Shown here piece by piece: positions 34,715 to 43,126 of a stretch of DNA of 64,000 nt. A program made the position numbers and the translations under genes. The DNA comes from Sinimarinibacterium flocculans. Its GTDB lineage: Bacteria; Pseudomonadota; Gammaproteobacteria; Nevskiales; Nevskiaceae. Below the pieces are notes generated by a model. The model was not told the DNA's origin. It did no database searches and saw only the letters and a program-made list of their open reading frames with translations. The stretch is from positions 124,001 through 188,000 of the forward strand of contig NZ_QICN01000001.1 in the NCBI RefSeq assembly GCF_003201205.1, read 5' to 3'. Position 1 is the stretch's first letter, and the number at the start of each line of letters is the position of its first letter.

Positions 34715-35670
34715 ACACGCGGCGGTCACGGGCCCGGCGGCTGTGGCTGCCGGGCCTTTTCGTATTGCTGCTCGGTGCCTGCGCCGGGCCGGAGACCCGG
34801 CACCTGCGCGAACAGACGCAGGCCGTGGAGCTGGCCGCGGTGCCGTTTCATCCGCAGGACGAATACCAGTGCGGCCCCGCGGCGCTGGCGACGCTGCTGG
34901 GCGCCGACGGACTCGCGGTATCGCCGGACGAACTGGTGCCGGAGATCTACGTGCCGGCGCGACAGGGCAGCCTGCAGGCGGAGATCGTCGCTGCGGTCCG
35001 GCGGCGCGGTCGTGTCCCCTACGTGCTGGCACCGCATATCGAGGCGGCGCTCACCGAGCTGCACGACGGCCGGCCGGTGCTGCTGCTGCAGAACCTGGGT
35101 ACGCGTGCGTTGCCGGTCTGGCACTACGCCGTGATCGTCGGCTTCGATCCGCAGACGCAGACGTTCGTGCTGCGCTCGGGTCGGGAGCGGCGGCAGGAGC
35201 TGTCGGCCCGACGCCTGCTCGAAAGCTGGGACCGGGCGGGGCGCTGGATGCTGGTGACCGCGTCGCCCGGCGAGCCGCCGGCGAGCGCACAAGCCGGGCC
35301 GTGGCTGCGCGCCGCCTCCGCGTTCGAGTCGCTCGGAGCGTTCGAGCCGGCCGCTGCTGCGTACCGGGCGGCCACCCGACGCTGGCCCGACACGGCGATG
35401 GCCTGGACGGCGCTGGGCAATGTCCTTGCGCAGCAGGCCGACTGGCCGCAGGCCTACGACGCCTATGAACAGGCGCTCGCGAACGGAGACGACGGGCCGC
35501 TGCTCCGCAACAACCGCGCCTGGGTGCTTGCGCAGATGGGCTGCCGCGACGCCGCAATGGACGAGATCGATACCGGCCTGTCGGCAGCGACGCCAGCGCA
35601 GCGCGCCACGCTCGGCGACACCCGTGCGCAGATCCGGGCGCTTCAGTCGGACGCCGTCTGTTCCCGCTGA
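34711..35670 (+). CDS. PA2778-family lipoprotein: C39-like cysteine peptidase fold plus TPR, apparent CTG start
   Basis: About 319 aa. The N-terminus reads as a lipoprotein signal (arginine-rich, then LPGLFVLLLGAC). A C39-like papain-fold domain has DEYQCGPAALATLL (Cys54) and VWHYAVIVGFD (His138). The C-terminal third holds two TPR-like repeats (ESLGAFEPAAAAYRAAT; YDAYEQALANG). No ATG, GTG or TTG lies at a sensible place; CTG 34711, overlapping the upstream stop as CTGA, gives a perfect signal peptide. The 3' end overlaps convergent queG by 28 bases. Likely role: periplasmic peptidase or scaffold working with the PA2779 protein. Confidence 0.78.
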   Translation: MNTRRSRARRLWLPGLFVLLLGACAGPETRHLREQTQAVELAAVPFHPQDEYQCGPAALATLLGADGLAVSPDELVPEIYVPARQGSLQAEIVAAVRRRGRVPYVLAPHIEAALTELHDGRPVLLLQNLGTRALPVWHYAVIVGFDPQTQTFVLRSGRERRQELSARRLLESWDRAGRWMLVTASPGEPPASAQAGPWLRAASAFESLGAFEPAAAAYRAATRRWPDTAMAWTALGNVLAQQADWPQAYDAYEQALANGDDGPLLRNNRAWVLAQMGCRDAAMDEIDTGLSAATPAQRATLGDTRAQIRALQSDAVCSR

Positions 35671-36731
35671 CGTGCGAGGGCCCAGCCGACGTGTTCGCGC
35701 ACGACCGGGTCTTCGTGATCGGCCTTCTGCGTCAGCGCCTCGATCACGGCGGCCGAGCGTGGTGCATTGCCCAGTGCGATCGCGATGTTGCGCAGCCAGC
35801 CGCCGTAGCCGGCGCGGCGCAAGGCCATGCCTTCGGTACGCTGCAGCCATTGCGCCTCGGTCCACGCGAACAGGTCGATCAGACGGGCGTCGTCGAGGCC
35901 GTGACGTGGTGCGAAGTCCGGCTCGGTGGTGAGCTGTGCGTGGCGGTTCCACGGACAGACGAGCTGGCAGTCGTCGCAGCCGAAGATGCGATTGCCGATC
36001 AGCGGTCGCAGCGCGACGGGAATCGGCCCCCGGTGCTCGATGGTGAGATAGGAGATGCAGCGCCGGGCGTCGAGCTGGTAGGGTGCAACGATGGCCTGTG
36101 TCGGACAGATGCGGATGCAGGCCATGCAGCGCCCGCAGCTGTCGGCGACGGGTGCGCTATCCGGGCGCGGTAGCGGCAGGTCGGTGTAGATCTCGCCGAG
36201 GAAGAACCACGAGCCGGCATCGCGGTGGAGCAGCAAGGTGTGCTTGCCGATCCAGCCGAGCCGCGCATCGCGCGCCAGCGCCTTTTCGAGCACCGGCGCA
36301 CTGTCGGCGAACACGCGGTAGCCGTGGGTGCCGACCGCCTGTTCGATGCGCGCCGCGAGCCTGCGCAGCCGTGCGCGCATCAGCTTGTGATAGTCGCGAC
36401 CGAGCGCGTAGCGTGAGACATAGGCGCGCTCCTTGTCCTCGAGCACCTGCAGGGCGTCCGCGGCGGCGGGACGGTACGGCATGCGGGCGCTGATCACACT
36501 GACGGTTCCCGGATGCAGCCGTGCCGGCGTGTGACGCATCTGCGGGTCTCGGGCCATCCACGCCATCTCTCCGTGATGCGATTGCGCGAGCCAGTCGCGC
36601 AAATGTCCGGCGTCCGCATCGATCTCGCAGCTCGAGATGCCGGCGTCGGAGAAGCCGAGCTCACGCGCCCACTGCGGGATCAGCGCCGGGATCTCGGCGA
36701 GCGACGGGACGGGCGGCGAAGCCGTGTTCAT
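35643..36731 (-). CDS. queG: Epoxyqueuosine reductase
   Basis: A 362-aa cobalamin-dependent iron-sulfur enzyme that reduces epoxyqueuosine to queuosine in tRNA. Two ferredoxin-like clusters are visible: CGRCMACIRICPTQAI and CDDCQLVCPWN. The cobalamin-binding N-domain carries YHKLMRARLRRLAARI, ADSAPVLEKALAR and LGWIGKHTLLLHRDAGSWFFLGEI; a C-terminal HEAT-like helical part follows. ATG 36731 (MNTASPP) is used. It is divergent from nnr with 49 bp between, the usual queG<>nnr arrangement, and overlaps the PA2778-type gene at its 3' end. Confidence 0.95.
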   Translation of the reverse strand: MNTASPPVPSLAEIPALIPQWARELGFSDAGISSCEIDADAGHLRDWLAQSHHGEMAWMARDPQMRHTPARLHPGTVSVISARMPYRPAAADALQVLEDKERAYVSRYALGRDYHKLMRARLRRLAARIEQAVGTHGYRVFADSAPVLEKALARDARLGWIGKHTLLLHRDAGSWFFLGEIYTDLPLPRPDSAPVADSCGRCMACIRICPTQAIVAPYQLDARRCISYLTIEHRGPIPVALRPLIGNRIFGCDDCQLVCPWNRHAQLTTEPDFAPRHGLDDARLIDLFAWTEAQWLQRTEGMALRRAGYGGWLRNIAIALGNAPRSAAVIEALTQKADHEDPVVREHVGWALARQREQTASD

Positions 36732-36768
36732 GCAGGTGGACGGGCGCGGGACGTTGGCGATCCACCAA

Positions 36769-36774
36769 TATACT
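36769..36774 (+). promoter_or_regulatory. -10 box (TATACT) 6 bp before the nnr ATG
   Basis: TATACT ends six bases before ATG 36781, so transcription would start at or next to the A of the start codon, giving a leaderless message. No convincing -35 is found 17 bp upstream. Confidence 0.4.
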
Positions 36775-36780
36775 GTCGGC

Positions 36781-38250
36781 ATGAACGAGCCGATGCGAGC
36801 CCTGTACGACGCCGAGCAGGTGCGCGAACTGGATCGCCGCGCGATAGCCGGCGGCATTGGCGGCTACGTGCTGATGCAGCGCGCCGCGCACGCCTGCTGG
36901 CAGGCGATGCAGGCGCAGCCGCAGCCGCGTCGCGTCACCGTGTTCTGCGGACCCGGCAACAACGGCGGTGACGGTTACGAGATCGCGCGTCTCGCGCGTG
37001 CCGCCGGCGCACAGGTGTCGGTGCACGCCCTGGGCGATCCGCGACCGGGCAGCGACGCGGCAACGGCCAAGCAGGCCTGGCTCGACGACGGCGGCAGAGT
37101 CGCTCCGGAAAACGGGGCGTCCACGGACGCGGACTGGATCGTCGATGCGCTGCTCGGTACCGGGCTCGGCCGCGCGCCGCAGGACGCCATGCAGGCGGCC
37201 ATCGAATCGATCAACGCCGCACGCGAGCGCGGTGGGCGCGTACTCGCCGTCGACGTGCCGTCCGGGCTCGATGCGAGCAGCGGGTACGCGCCCGGCGCCT
37301 GCGTCCGCGCCGACGTCACCGTGAGCTTCATCGGCAGCAAGCTGGGTCTGTGGACGGGACGGGGGCCGGAGATGGCCGGTCAGCGGGTCTTCGACGCACT
37401 CGGCGTTCCCGAAGAGGTCTATGCCGGCGTCGCACCGCGGGCGCGGCTGCAGTCCGCGGATGCCTTGCGGCAGCTGGCGCGCCGCCCGCGCGACGCGCAC
37501 AAGAACCTGTCGGGCCATGTCCTGATCGTCGGCGGCAACCTGGGCATGGGCGGCGCCGCGCTGCTCGCCGGGCGCGCGGCCCTGCGCAGCGGTGCCGGGC
37601 TCGTTTCCGTGGCCACGCGCCGGGAGCATGCGACGGCGTTGACGGCCGCGCAGCCGGAACTGATGGTGCATGGCATCGACCGGCCCGAGCAGCTCGATCC
37701 GCTGTTGGCGCGCGCGACCGTCACCGCACTCGGGCCGGGCCTCGGTCAGGACGAATGGGCCCGCGCGCTGTACGCCCGCACGATCGCGGACGACGGTGCG
37801 CTGGTCGTCGACGCCGATGCCCTGAACCTGCTGGCGCGGTTCCCGCGTGCTCGGCCGAACTGGATACTGACGCCGCACCCAGGCGAGGCCGGACGGCTGC
37901 TGCAGACGTCCTCGGCACAGGTGCAGGCCCAGCGGCTGCAGACGACGGCGCAGATCGCCGAGCGCTACGGTGGCGTCGCCGTGCTCAAGGGAGCCGGCAG
38001 CTGCGTCAGCGGCAGTCCGCCGCAGATCTGTCCGTACGGCAATGCCGGCATGGCCGTCGCCGGCATGGGCGATACGCTCACCGGCATCGTGGCGGCGCTG
38101 TGGGCACAGACCGGCGACCCCGCGCTGGCGGCGCAGCTCGGCGTCTTGGCGCACGCCTGCGCCGGCGACCGCGCGGCCCGCGACGGTGAGCGCGGCCTGC
38201 TGCCCGGCGATGTGATCGACGCCCTGCGCGCGACCCTCGACGCGAGATGA
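36781..38250 (+). CDS. nnr: Bifunctional NAD(P)H-hydrate epimerase / ADP-dependent dehydratase
   Basis: A 489-aa repair enzyme for hydrated NADH and NADPH. The N-terminal YjeF epimerase domain shows FCGPGNNGGDGYEIARLA and AVDVPSGLDASSG. The C-terminal carbohydrate-kinase-like dehydratase shows LIVGGNLGMGGAALLAGRAA, TPHPGEAGRLL and NAGMAVAGMGDTLTGIVAAL. Length matches E. coli YjeF (515 aa). No ribosome binding site is obvious before ATG 36781, in line with a leaderless start. It overlaps tsaE by four bases. Confidence 0.96.
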   Translation: MNEPMRALYDAEQVRELDRRAIAGGIGGYVLMQRAAHACWQAMQAQPQPRRVTVFCGPGNNGGDGYEIARLARAAGAQVSVHALGDPRPGSDAATAKQAWLDDGGRVAPENGASTDADWIVDALLGTGLGRAPQDAMQAAIESINAARERGGRVLAVDVPSGLDASSGYAPGACVRADVTVSFIGSKLGLWTGRGPEMAGQRVFDALGVPEEVYAGVAPRARLQSADALRQLARRPRDAHKNLSGHVLIVGGNLGMGGAALLAGRAALRSGAGLVSVATRREHATALTAAQPELMVHGIDRPEQLDPLLARATVTALGPGLGQDEWARALYARTIADDGALVVDADALNLLARFPRARPNWILTPHPGEAGRLLQTSSAQVQAQRLQTTAQIAERYGGVAVLKGAGSCVSGSPPQICPYGNAGMAVAGMGDTLTGIVAALWAQTGDPALAAQLGVLAHACAGDRAARDGERGLLPGDVIDALRATLDAR

Positions 38251-38750
38251 GCGACTCGTCCGCGACACCTGCGAATGCCGCCGCGCCAGCCATCCCGCTG
38301 GCGGACGCGTCGGCGACGGAAGCCGCTGGCGCAGCCTTGGCCGCTGCGCTGGCGTCGCGACCCGGTGCGGTGGTGTTCCTGCACGGCGACCTGGGAGCCG
38401 GCAAGACCACGCTGGCGCGCGGCTTTCTGCGGGCGCTCGGGGCCGACGGGCCGGTCCGCAGCCCGACGTATACGCTGATCGAGCCCTACACGCTGGGGGC
38501 GCGCACCGTCGTGCACATGGACCTCTACCGTCTGGCCGATCCGCAGGAGTGGTGGACGCTGGGGCTCGACAGCTACGCGCCCTCGCAGACCCTGTGGCTG
38601 GTCGAGTGGCCGGAGCGGGCGGCCGGCGTGCTGCCTGCGCCTTCGGTGGCGCTGCGGCTCGAGCGGGTCGGTGACGCACGCAGGCTCACGGTGCACGGCG
38701 ACCCGGCCGTGGCGGCGGCATTGCGGTCCCGACTAGAGGTCCAGCTTTAA
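38247..38750 (+). CDS. tsaE: tRNA threonylcarbamoyladenosine biosynthesis ATPase
   Basis: A 167-aa ATPase of the TsaBDE complex for t6A37 formation. Walker A is LHGDLGAGKTTLARGFLRAL; SPTYTLIEPY and VVHMDLYRL follow, with LVEWPERA near the end of the core. The N-terminal ~25 residues are an alanine/proline-rich extension. It is coupled to nnr by an ATGA overlap. The amiB promoter region with an AT-rich hairpin follows. Confidence 0.95.
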   Translation: MSDSSATPANAAAPAIPLADASATEAAGAALAAALASRPGAVVFLHGDLGAGKTTLARGFLRALGADGPVRSPTYTLIEPYTLGARTVVHMDLYRLADPQEWWTLGLDSYAPSQTLWLVEWPERAAGVLPAPSVALRLERVGDARRLTVHGDPAVAAALRSRLEVQL

Positions 38751-38760
38751 GAAAATGCTC

Positions 38761-38783
38761 TATCTCGATGTTTGATTGAGATA
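38761..38783. promoter_or_regulatory. AT-rich stem-loop between tsaE and amiB
   Basis: TATCTCGAT (38761-38769) and ATTGAGATA (38775-38783) pair over 9 bp with one G-T position; loop GTTTG. In this GC-rich setting it stands out. It lies 8 bp upstream of the -35 box of the amiB promoter, so it may be an operator or a weak terminator for tsaE. Confidence 0.5.
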
Positions 38784-38790
38784 TTCCCTC

Positions 38791-38819
38791 TTGCAAATGT
38801 CTGCGGGAAGGCGTACTTT
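38791..38819 (+). promoter_or_regulatory. amiB promoter
   Basis: TTGCAA (38791-38796), 17 bp, TACTTT (38814-38819); the ATG is 26 bp further on with CAGGGA as ribosome site. Confidence 0.65.
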
Positions 38820-38845
38820 CCGCCCAAATCGTGCTGGGCAGGGAC

Positions 38846-40108
38846 ATGCGCTGGGGTCTACTCGTCGTGGCGGTGGCGTTGAACTCGACGGCTTTTGCCG
38901 CCGAGTTGCGTGACCTGCGCGTCTGGGCCGGCCCCGAGTCGACGCGGGTCGTCTTCGATCTCGATGCGCCGGCGAAGCACGAGATGTTCACGTTGAGCGG
39001 ACCCGAGCGCGTCGTCATCGACATCCAGGGGCTGGGCGCTGCGGCGCGGGCCCGCGTCGAAAGCACGGCCGGACAAGGTGTCGTCCAGCGCCTGCGCAGC
39101 GGTCCGCGCAAGAACGGCGTGCGTATCGTGCTCGATGTGAGCGACCGCGTGTTCGCGACCAGCTTCGCGTTGCCGCCGGACGCCGGCACCGGACACCGGC
39201 TCGTCGTCGATCTGGCGCATCCGGATGCGCCGCCTGCGGCAGCCGAGGTGGCGACTCCCGCGGTGGTCCAGGCGGCACCGGCCCCCGTTCCCGAGCCGCA
39301 GATCAGCCTGCGCAGCCGTCCGGTCGTGATCGCGATCGACGCCGGCCACGGCGGACAGGACCCCGGCGCCAAGGGGCGCAGCGGCCTGCTCGAGAAGAAC
39401 GTGGCGCTGACGGTATCGCGCAAGCTGGCGAAGCTGATCAACGACACGCCGAACATGCGCGCGGTGCTGACCCGCGACGGCGACTACTTCCTCGGGCTGC
39501 GCGAGCGCGTCAACATCGCGCGCAAGCATCAGGCCGACCTGTTCGTCTCGGTGCACTGCAATGCCTTCACGCGCCGTGACATGCGCGGCTCCGCGGTCTA
39601 TGTACTGTCGAACGGCGGGGCGACGAGCGAGCACGCGCGCTGGCTGGCGCAGAAGGAGAACGCGTCCGACCTGGTCGGCGGCGTCCACCTGCACGACAAG
39701 GACAACGAACTCGCCGCGGTGCTGATCGACCTGTCGCAGGGCGCGACGATGGAGGCCAGCTTCGACGTCGGCAGCCGCATCCTCGGCTCGCTGTCCAAGA
39801 TCAATCGCCTGCAGAAGCGCGAGATCCAGCAGGCCGGTTTCGCGGTGCTCAAGGCGCCGGACATCCCGTCGGTGCTGGTCGAAACCGCATTCATCAGCAA
39901 CGCCGAAGAAGAGAAGATGCTGGGCTCGGGCGCGTTCCAGGACAAGCTCGCGCGGCAGATCTTCGCCGGCGTGAAGGGTTATTTCGAGAGCTATCGGCCG
40001 CAGCAGCAGGTCGTCGAGGCGGAGCCCGAGCTGCAATACGTCAGTCGCAACAGCGCCGCGCAGGGCGAGTTGCACGAGACTTCGTTCACCCAAGGCGTCT
40101 CCCGCTAA
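38846..40108 (+). CDS. amiB: N-acetylmuramoyl-L-alanine amidase (AMIN + Amidase_3)
   Basis: A 420-aa periplasmic zinc amidase that splits septal peptidoglycan. A signal peptide ends at STAFA. An AMIN domain (about residues 22-125, ELRDLRVWAGPESTRVVFDL) binds peptidoglycan. The Amidase_3 domain starts VIAIDAGHGGQDPGAKG (zinc His) with LFVSVHCNAF and VLVETAFISNAEEE (catalytic Glu). The tail after GYFESYRP contains no LysM repeat, which several AmiB proteins have. ATG 38846 is preferred to GTG 38831. Position between tsaE and mutL is that of amiB; amiC is the paralogous alternative. Confidence 0.93.
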   Translation: MRWGLLVVAVALNSTAFAAELRDLRVWAGPESTRVVFDLDAPAKHEMFTLSGPERVVIDIQGLGAAARARVESTAGQGVVQRLRSGPRKNGVRIVLDVSDRVFATSFALPPDAGTGHRLVVDLAHPDAPPAAAEVATPAVVQAAPAPVPEPQISLRSRPVVIAIDAGHGGQDPGAKGRSGLLEKNVALTVSRKLAKLINDTPNMRAVLTRDGDYFLGLRERVNIARKHQADLFVSVHCNAFTRRDMRGSAVYVLSNGGATSEHARWLAQKENASDLVGGVHLHDKDNELAAVLIDLSQGATMEASFDVGSRILGSLSKINRLQKREIQQAGFAVLKAPDIPSVLVETAFISNAEEEKMLGSGAFQDKLARQIFAGVKGYFESYRPQQQVVEAEPELQYVSRNSAAQGELHETSFTQGVSR

Positions 40109-40121
40109 AGGAGACTGACTG

Positions 40122-40157
40122 CCCGGGCGGTCGTGCTGCCGCCCGGGATTTTCTTTG
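40122..40157 (+). terminator. Terminator of amiB
   Basis: A perfect 9-bp stem CCCGGGCGG (40122-40130)/CCGCCCGGG (40139-40147) followed by ATTTTCTTT. It ends the nnr-tsaE-amiB region and separates it from mutL. Confidence 0.92.
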
Positions 40158-40202
40158 TCCGTTTCCCGGGGCTGGCTTCGTCGGCGGCTCGCCCGCAGCA
40201 GC

Positions 40203-40208
40203 TACACT
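40203..40208 (+). promoter_or_regulatory. -10 box (TACACT) 6 bp before the mutL ATG
   Basis: TACACT ends six bases before ATG 40215, giving a leaderless or near-leaderless start. No ribosome site and no clear -35 are visible. Placement equals that of the box before nnr. Confidence 0.4.
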
Positions 40209-40214
40209 GGCGCG

Positions 40215-42005
40215 ATGATTCGCGTCCTCCCCGATCAGCTCGTCAACCAGATTGCAGCCGGCGAAGTCGTCGAGCGTCCCGCCGCCGTCGTCAAGGAACT
40301 GATCGAGAACAGCCTCGATGCCGGCGCACGGCGCATCGATGTCGAACTCGAGCGCGGCGGCCTGGGACTGATCCGCATCCGCGACGACGGCGGCGGCATC
40401 GAGCCCTCGCAGATGGCGCTGGCCTTCGAGCGGCACGCGACCAGCAAGATCGCCAGCCTCGACGATCTGGAGCGCGTCGGCAGTCTCGGCTTTCGCGGCG
40501 AGGCGCTGCCCAGCATCCTGTCGGTGTCGCGTCTGCGCCTCACCTCGTGCCCGCCCGGCGGCGGGCACGCGTGGACGCTCGGCGGCGAGGGAGGACTCGC
40601 GGAGCGGCAGCCCGTGCCCGCGGCGCATCCGCCGGGGACCAGCGTCGAGGTGCGCGACCTGTTCTTCAACACGCCGGCGCGGCGCAAGTTCCTCAAGGCC
40701 GAGACGACCGAGTTCCGGCATGCGCAGACGGCGCTCGATCGCATCGCCTTGTCGCGCTTCGACGTCGGTTTCTCGCTGCGACACAACCAGCGCCGCGTGC
40801 GCGATCTGGCACCGGCCGACAGCGCTCCCGCGCGCCGCGCGCGGGTGGCGGCGATCTGCGGCGAGGAATTCGTCGCACAGGCGGTGGAAGTCGACGAGTC
40901 GCGCATGGGTATGCGCCTGCACGGCTGGGTCGGCCTGCCGAGCTTCGCGCGCAACCAGGCCGACCTGCAGTTCTTCTACGTCAACGGACGGCTGGTGCGC
41001 GACCGTCTGCCCGGGTTCGCGCTGCGTCGGGCGTTCGCCGACGTGATGCACTCGGCGCACCATCCGGCCTACGTGCTGTATCTCGAACTCGATCCGGCGG
41101 GCGTCGACGTCAACGTCCACCCGCAGAAGACCGAGGTGCGGTTCCGCGAGGGCGCGCGGGTGCACGACATGCTGTTCGGCGCCGTGCACCAGCTGCTGCG
41201 CGGCGTGCGGCCGCAGGCCGCCGAACAGCACCGCGTGACCCTGAAGCCGATGGCGGCCGCGGTATCTGCAGCGGCAATGCCTGCGCACCCGCAGGGCATG
41301 CCCAGCCTTGCCCTGGTGCCGGAACGGGCGCCGGCGGTCCTGGCCGAGGCGCCGGCGGCATACGGTGCATCCCCTCCGGCGCCGTCGGCGGCGCTGGACG
41401 AGCGCGCGGACGAGGCGCCACTGGGGCACGCGCTGGCGCAGCTGCACGGCATCTACATCCTGGCCCAGAACCGCCACGGCCTGGTCGTCGTCGATGCGCA
41501 CGCGGCGCACGAACGGGTGCTTTACGAGCGCATGAAGCGGCAGCTCGACGGCGGCGGCGTGCCGGCGCAGGGCCTGTTGATGCCGCAGCAGGTCTCGCTG
41601 CACGAGGACGAGGCCGATGCGCTGGAGTCCCGGCGCGAGGAGCTGTACCGCTACGGCATCGAACTCGATCGCGCCGGGCCCACCAGCGTGCGGGTGCGCG
41701 CCGTGCCCCCGCTACTCGGGGGTGCGCAGGTCGAGACCCTGATCCGCGGGTTGGTGCGCGACGACGAATCCCGCGACAGTCGCAGCCATTTCGGCGAGGC
41801 CCTCGAAGCGCAGTACCGTGTGCTCGCCGACGTGGCCTGCAAGGCGGCGATCAAGGCGCATCGCCGCCTGACCTTGCCGGAGATGGAAGCCCTGTTGCGG
41901 GACATGGAGCGCACCGAACTGGCAGGGCAATGCAATCACGGCCGGCCGACCTGGGTGCAACTCGGCGTCGACGCGCTCGACCGGCTGTTCCTGCGCGGGC
42001 GCTGA
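40215..42005 (+). CDS. mutL: DNA mismatch repair protein MutL
   Basis: A 596-aa GHKL ATPase linking MutS recognition to strand cleavage. IAAGEVVERPAAVVKELIEN, DDGGGIEPSQM, RHATSKIASLDDLERVGSLGFRGEAL and VRDLFFNTPARRKFLK are the conserved N-terminal motifs. A proline/alanine-rich linker (about residues 340-410) leads to the C-terminal dimer domain. The DQHA(x)2E(x)4E metal motif of endonuclease MutLs is replaced by VVDAHAAHERVLYE, with DAHAAHE, as in MutH-associated or non-nicking forms. ATG 40215 is chosen since the family N-terminus MIRVLPDQLVNQIAAGE begins there. Confidence 0.96.
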   Translation: MIRVLPDQLVNQIAAGEVVERPAAVVKELIENSLDAGARRIDVELERGGLGLIRIRDDGGGIEPSQMALAFERHATSKIASLDDLERVGSLGFRGEALPSILSVSRLRLTSCPPGGGHAWTLGGEGGLAERQPVPAAHPPGTSVEVRDLFFNTPARRKFLKAETTEFRHAQTALDRIALSRFDVGFSLRHNQRRVRDLAPADSAPARRARVAAICGEEFVAQAVEVDESRMGMRLHGWVGLPSFARNQADLQFFYVNGRLVRDRLPGFALRRAFADVMHSAHHPAYVLYLELDPAGVDVNVHPQKTEVRFREGARVHDMLFGAVHQLLRGVRPQAAEQHRVTLKPMAAAVSAAAMPAHPQGMPSLALVPERAPAVLAEAPAAYGASPPAPSAALDERADEAPLGHALAQLHGIYILAQNRHGLVVVDAHAAHERVLYERMKRQLDGGGVPAQGLLMPQQVSLHEDEADALESRREELYRYGIELDRAGPTSVRVRAVPPLLGGAQVETLIRGLVRDDESRDSRSHFGEALEAQYRVLADVACKAAIKAHRRLTLPEMEALLRDMERTELAGQCNHGRPTWVQLGVDALDRLFLRGR

Positions 42006-42067
42006 TATGCTGACCGGCCGCCGGCGAGTCCGGCGGGCGAGCGGGTCGAATAAGGGAGGATCGGGGT

Positions 42068-43126
42068 ATGGACTCAGCCAGCGTGGCGGCCGCTCCGGCC
42101 GTCGAGCACCGCGTAGCGTTTCACGGATCGGGCGGTGAGTACTTCGGCATCTGGATCGTCAACCTCGTGCTGACGATCCTCACGCTCGGCATTTATTCGG
42201 CCTGGGCGAAGGTTCGCAGGCTCAAGTATTTCTACGGGCAGACCGAGCTGGCGGGTGCGCGTTTCGACTATCACGGCAATCCGCGGGCGATTCTCGTGGG
42301 GCGGCTGATCGGGCTGCTCCTGTTCGCCGCCTACACCGTCGCGACCGAACTGGTGTCATGGTGGACGCCGGTGGTGCTCGTGCTGCTCGCCGTCGTGCTG
42401 CCCTGGCTGCTGCGCAACGCGATCCGGTTCCAGCTGCACAACAGCAGCTACCGCGGTATCCGTTTCGCATTCGACGGTCGGCGCGCTCCCGCCTACGTTG
42501 TCTTCCTGCTGCATCCGCTGCTCATGCTGGTCACGTTCTATCTGACCGCGCCGTTGTTCCACCAGCGGGTCAAGCGCTATCAGCTTGGCAACGCGCGCTT
42601 CGGTGCGACCGCCGTGCAGTTCCATGCGGGCGTCGGACAGTTCTATCGCGCCTATGTCCCGGTGATGCTGCTGATGCTCGGCCTGTTCGTCATCGTGATC
42701 GGTACCATCGGCGCCGCCGTCAGCGGTGTGGAGCCGGGCGCCGAACCCGATCCGCGGGTCATCGGTGGAGCGGCGCTGACGAGCGTGCTGGTGATCTTCG
42801 GCGGCCTTCTGGTGATCGGTCCGATCTGGTTGGTGCGGACACAGAACCTCATCTGGAATCACACGAGTCTGGGCGAGCATCGCTTCGTCAGTACCCTGCG
42901 CGTGTGGCCGCTGCTGTGGATCCAGTTGAGCAATCTCGTCGGCATCATGCTCACGTTCGGACTGTTCATGCCGTGGGCTGCCGTGCGTATGGCGCGCTAC
43001 CGGGCACAGAATGTGCGCCTGATCGCTGCGGGCGAGATCGACGCCTTCGTTGCCGGAACCGGTGCCGAGGTGACCGCGGCTGGCGAGGAGACGGCCGAGA
43101 TCTTCGACTTCGACATCGGACTGTGA
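42068..43126 (+). CDS. DUF898 (YjgN-type) membrane protein
   Basis: A 352-aa inner-membrane protein with six to eight helices. Recognised by the N-terminal FHGSGGEYFGIWIVNLVLTI with LGIYSAWAKVRRLKYFYGQT, and by the repeat of the same motif near the C-terminus (GIMLTFGLFMPWAAVRMARY). ATG 42068 has GGGAGGAT upstream. It overlaps an M48 peptidase gene, and the pair is inserted between mutL and miaA, which adjoin in most gammaproteobacteria. Function unknown. Confidence 0.88.
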   Translation: MDSASVAAAPAVEHRVAFHGSGGEYFGIWIVNLVLTILTLGIYSAWAKVRRLKYFYGQTELAGARFDYHGNPRAILVGRLIGLLLFAAYTVATELVSWWTPVVLVLLAVVLPWLLRNAIRFQLHNSSYRGIRFAFDGRRAPAYVVFLLHPLLMLVTFYLTAPLFHQRVKRYQLGNARFGATAVQFHAGVGQFYRAYVPVMLLMLGLFVIVIGTIGAAVSGVEPGAEPDPRVIGGAALTSVLVIFGGLLVIGPIWLVRTQNLIWNHTSLGEHRFVSTLRVWPLLWIQLSNLVGIMLTFGLFMPWAAVRMARYRAQNVRLIAAGEIDAFVAGTGAEVTAAGEETAEIFDFDIGL

